From positions 3,968,001 to 4,032,000 of the forward strand of contig NZ_CP157940.1 in assembly GCF_040207125.1 (NCBI RefSeq): a stretch of DNA of 64,000 nucleotides, read 5' to 3'. The stretch comes from Lacrimispora sp. BS-2. Lineage in GTDB: Bacteria > Bacillota > Clostridia > Lachnospirales > Lachnospiraceae. This document shows positions 63,448-64,000 of this stretch, one piece after another. Below the pieces are notes generated by a model. The model saw only the letters and a program-made list of their open reading frames with translations, did not search any database and was not told the origin of the DNA. Position 1 is the stretch's first letter, and each line of letters opens with the position of its first letter. Both the position numbers and the translations under genes were made by a program.

Positions 63448-63755
63448 AGATTTTCAAGATGACTTCTCCTTATATTGTCTTGTTACTTAATTATTTTGGT
63501 TACAGAAAATTTCTGTTACCATTTTTTTGTTGAAATTTGTCGGAATTTTTATTATAATATAATATGGTTGACTTTAATCATTTGGCAGATATCCTATATT
63601 GATCAAAAGGTATCCCTCTTAATTGGGTAGTTAAATGAAAAAGCAAACAGAAAATGGTAATAATCAGGCAAGATATGCTTAAATAATGAATGTACAAGTA
63701 ACTAACCCAGGGCGAAGCAATCAGGCCGTGCAAGCGAAGATACAGGAGGAGGCAT
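63448..63755. other. Intergenic region between divergent genes
   Basis: AT-rich, without a recognised gene. It should hold both promoters. GGAGGAGG lies directly before the last gene. A structured RNA before it is possible (around 63700-63745), but I could not match it to a known class. Confidence 0.35.
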
Positions 63756-64000
63756 ATGTTCAATACGTTTCAAACAGGAGAAGAGAATAATTTTTCCTGG
63801 AACATGATAGGAAATATAGCGGAAGGGAGGAAGAATCTGGGGGAAGAGATGCCCGTCATGATGTACCGGCTGTTCCAATATTCCTTAAGAAGTGAATTGT
63901 CAAGGAAATTCAATGAAGAAATGGCAAGAGAGCTTTTCCGAAGTGCAGGAGAGATTTCCGGAAGAGAATTTGCCCTGCACATGCTTGATCTGACTCTTCC
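63756..64000 (+). CDS. N-terminal part of a V4R/DUF5943-like protein (cut by window edge)
   Basis: The first 81 codons are visible from ATG 63756, with AGGAGGAGG upstream. The protein opens MFNTFQTGEENNFSW and contains VMMYRLFQYSLRSELSRKFN and SAGEISGREFALHMLD. The latter resembles the start of V4R-type ligand-binding domains that often sit before GGDEF domains, but the match is from memory and the rest is outside the window. Confidence 0.55.
   Translation, partial: MFNTFQTGEENNFSWNMIGNIAEGRKNLGEEMPVMMYRLFQYSLRSELSRKFNEEMARELFRSAGEISGREFALHMLDLTL

Noticed and set aside
63690..63750. Possible structured RNA and half iron box (AACTAACC) before the last gene
   Set aside because: Only one half-site is present and no known riboswitch pattern fits; reported only as an intergenic region.
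1..64000. tRNA, rRNA, CRISPR array or insertion sequence
   Set aside because: None was recognised on reading both strands; a tRNA or covariance search was not possible, so a missed small RNA cannot be excluded.

Overview
The window looks like chromosome of an anaerobic, spore-forming member of the Clostridia, most likely a Lachnospiraceae species of the Lacrimispora / Clostridium saccharolyticum type. That placement is an inference from gene content (the [FeFe]-hydrogenase maturase HydE, a LysM/GH18 spore-type protein, ECF transporters, many c-di-GMP proteins), strong AGGAGG ribosome binding sites and moderate-to-low GC. I saw no rRNA, tRNA, CRISPR array or insertion sequence.

Layout. 1-3.2 kb: end of a polar amino-acid ABC operon (ATPase, binding lipoprotein, two permeases) and a cytidylate-kinase-like protein. 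3.3-6.8 kb: DEAD-box RNA helicase with a structured leader, and an RlmD/TrmA-type RNA methyltransferase. 7.0-8.2 kb: an orphan RhuM-family gene and a short coding-like remnant. 8.3-12.0 kb: a cobalamin riboswitch with its own promoter and terminator, controlling btuFCD-like transport genes and a Cys-rich CGGC-domain protein. 12.2-15.1 kb: a LysM-GH18 gene, then a recombination scar with C-terminal stumps of a hydrolase, a TetR regulator and a DUF1801 protein, followed by an intact DUF2200 gene.

15.2-39.5 kb is the most striking part: an iron, siderophore or heme acquisition island. A minus-strand operon encodes a FecBCD-type transporter, a siderophore-esterase-like hydrolase and an AraC regulator. 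Then follow a TetR gene and three pairs of exporter-fold ABC proteins (YbtPQ/IrtAB-like). Two of the pairs are joined to complete ECF modules (S, T and a double ATPase), and two further AraC regulators are present. Five promoter regions of the island carry one palindrome, GTTAG-N6-CTAAC (two copies with one changed base), which aligns with the DtxR/IdeR iron box. A DtxR-type regulator with a Cys-containing metal site lies near the right end of the window (63.0 kb). Two upstream regions also carry ATTGGAC-type direct repeats, which are plausible AraC sites.

39.9-47.3 kb: an alpha/beta hydrolase, an FG-GAP-like lipoprotein, a DUF11 surface-type protein, a PadR regulator/methyltransferase pair with tandem operators, HelD, and a decayed metallo-beta-lactamase gene. 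47.5-58.8 kb: a signalling stretch with a GGDEF-EAL protein, a chemotaxis receptor and two more GGDEF proteins, interspersed with a VOC protein, hydE, an unknown duplicated-domain protein and a MazG-like protein. Two genes here (56860 and 57231) seem to start at ATT/ATC codons. 58.9-64 kb: an orphan tyrosine recombinase, an MgtA-type Mg2+ P-type ATPase with an attenuator-like leader, the DtxR-type regulator, and a truncated gene at the right edge.
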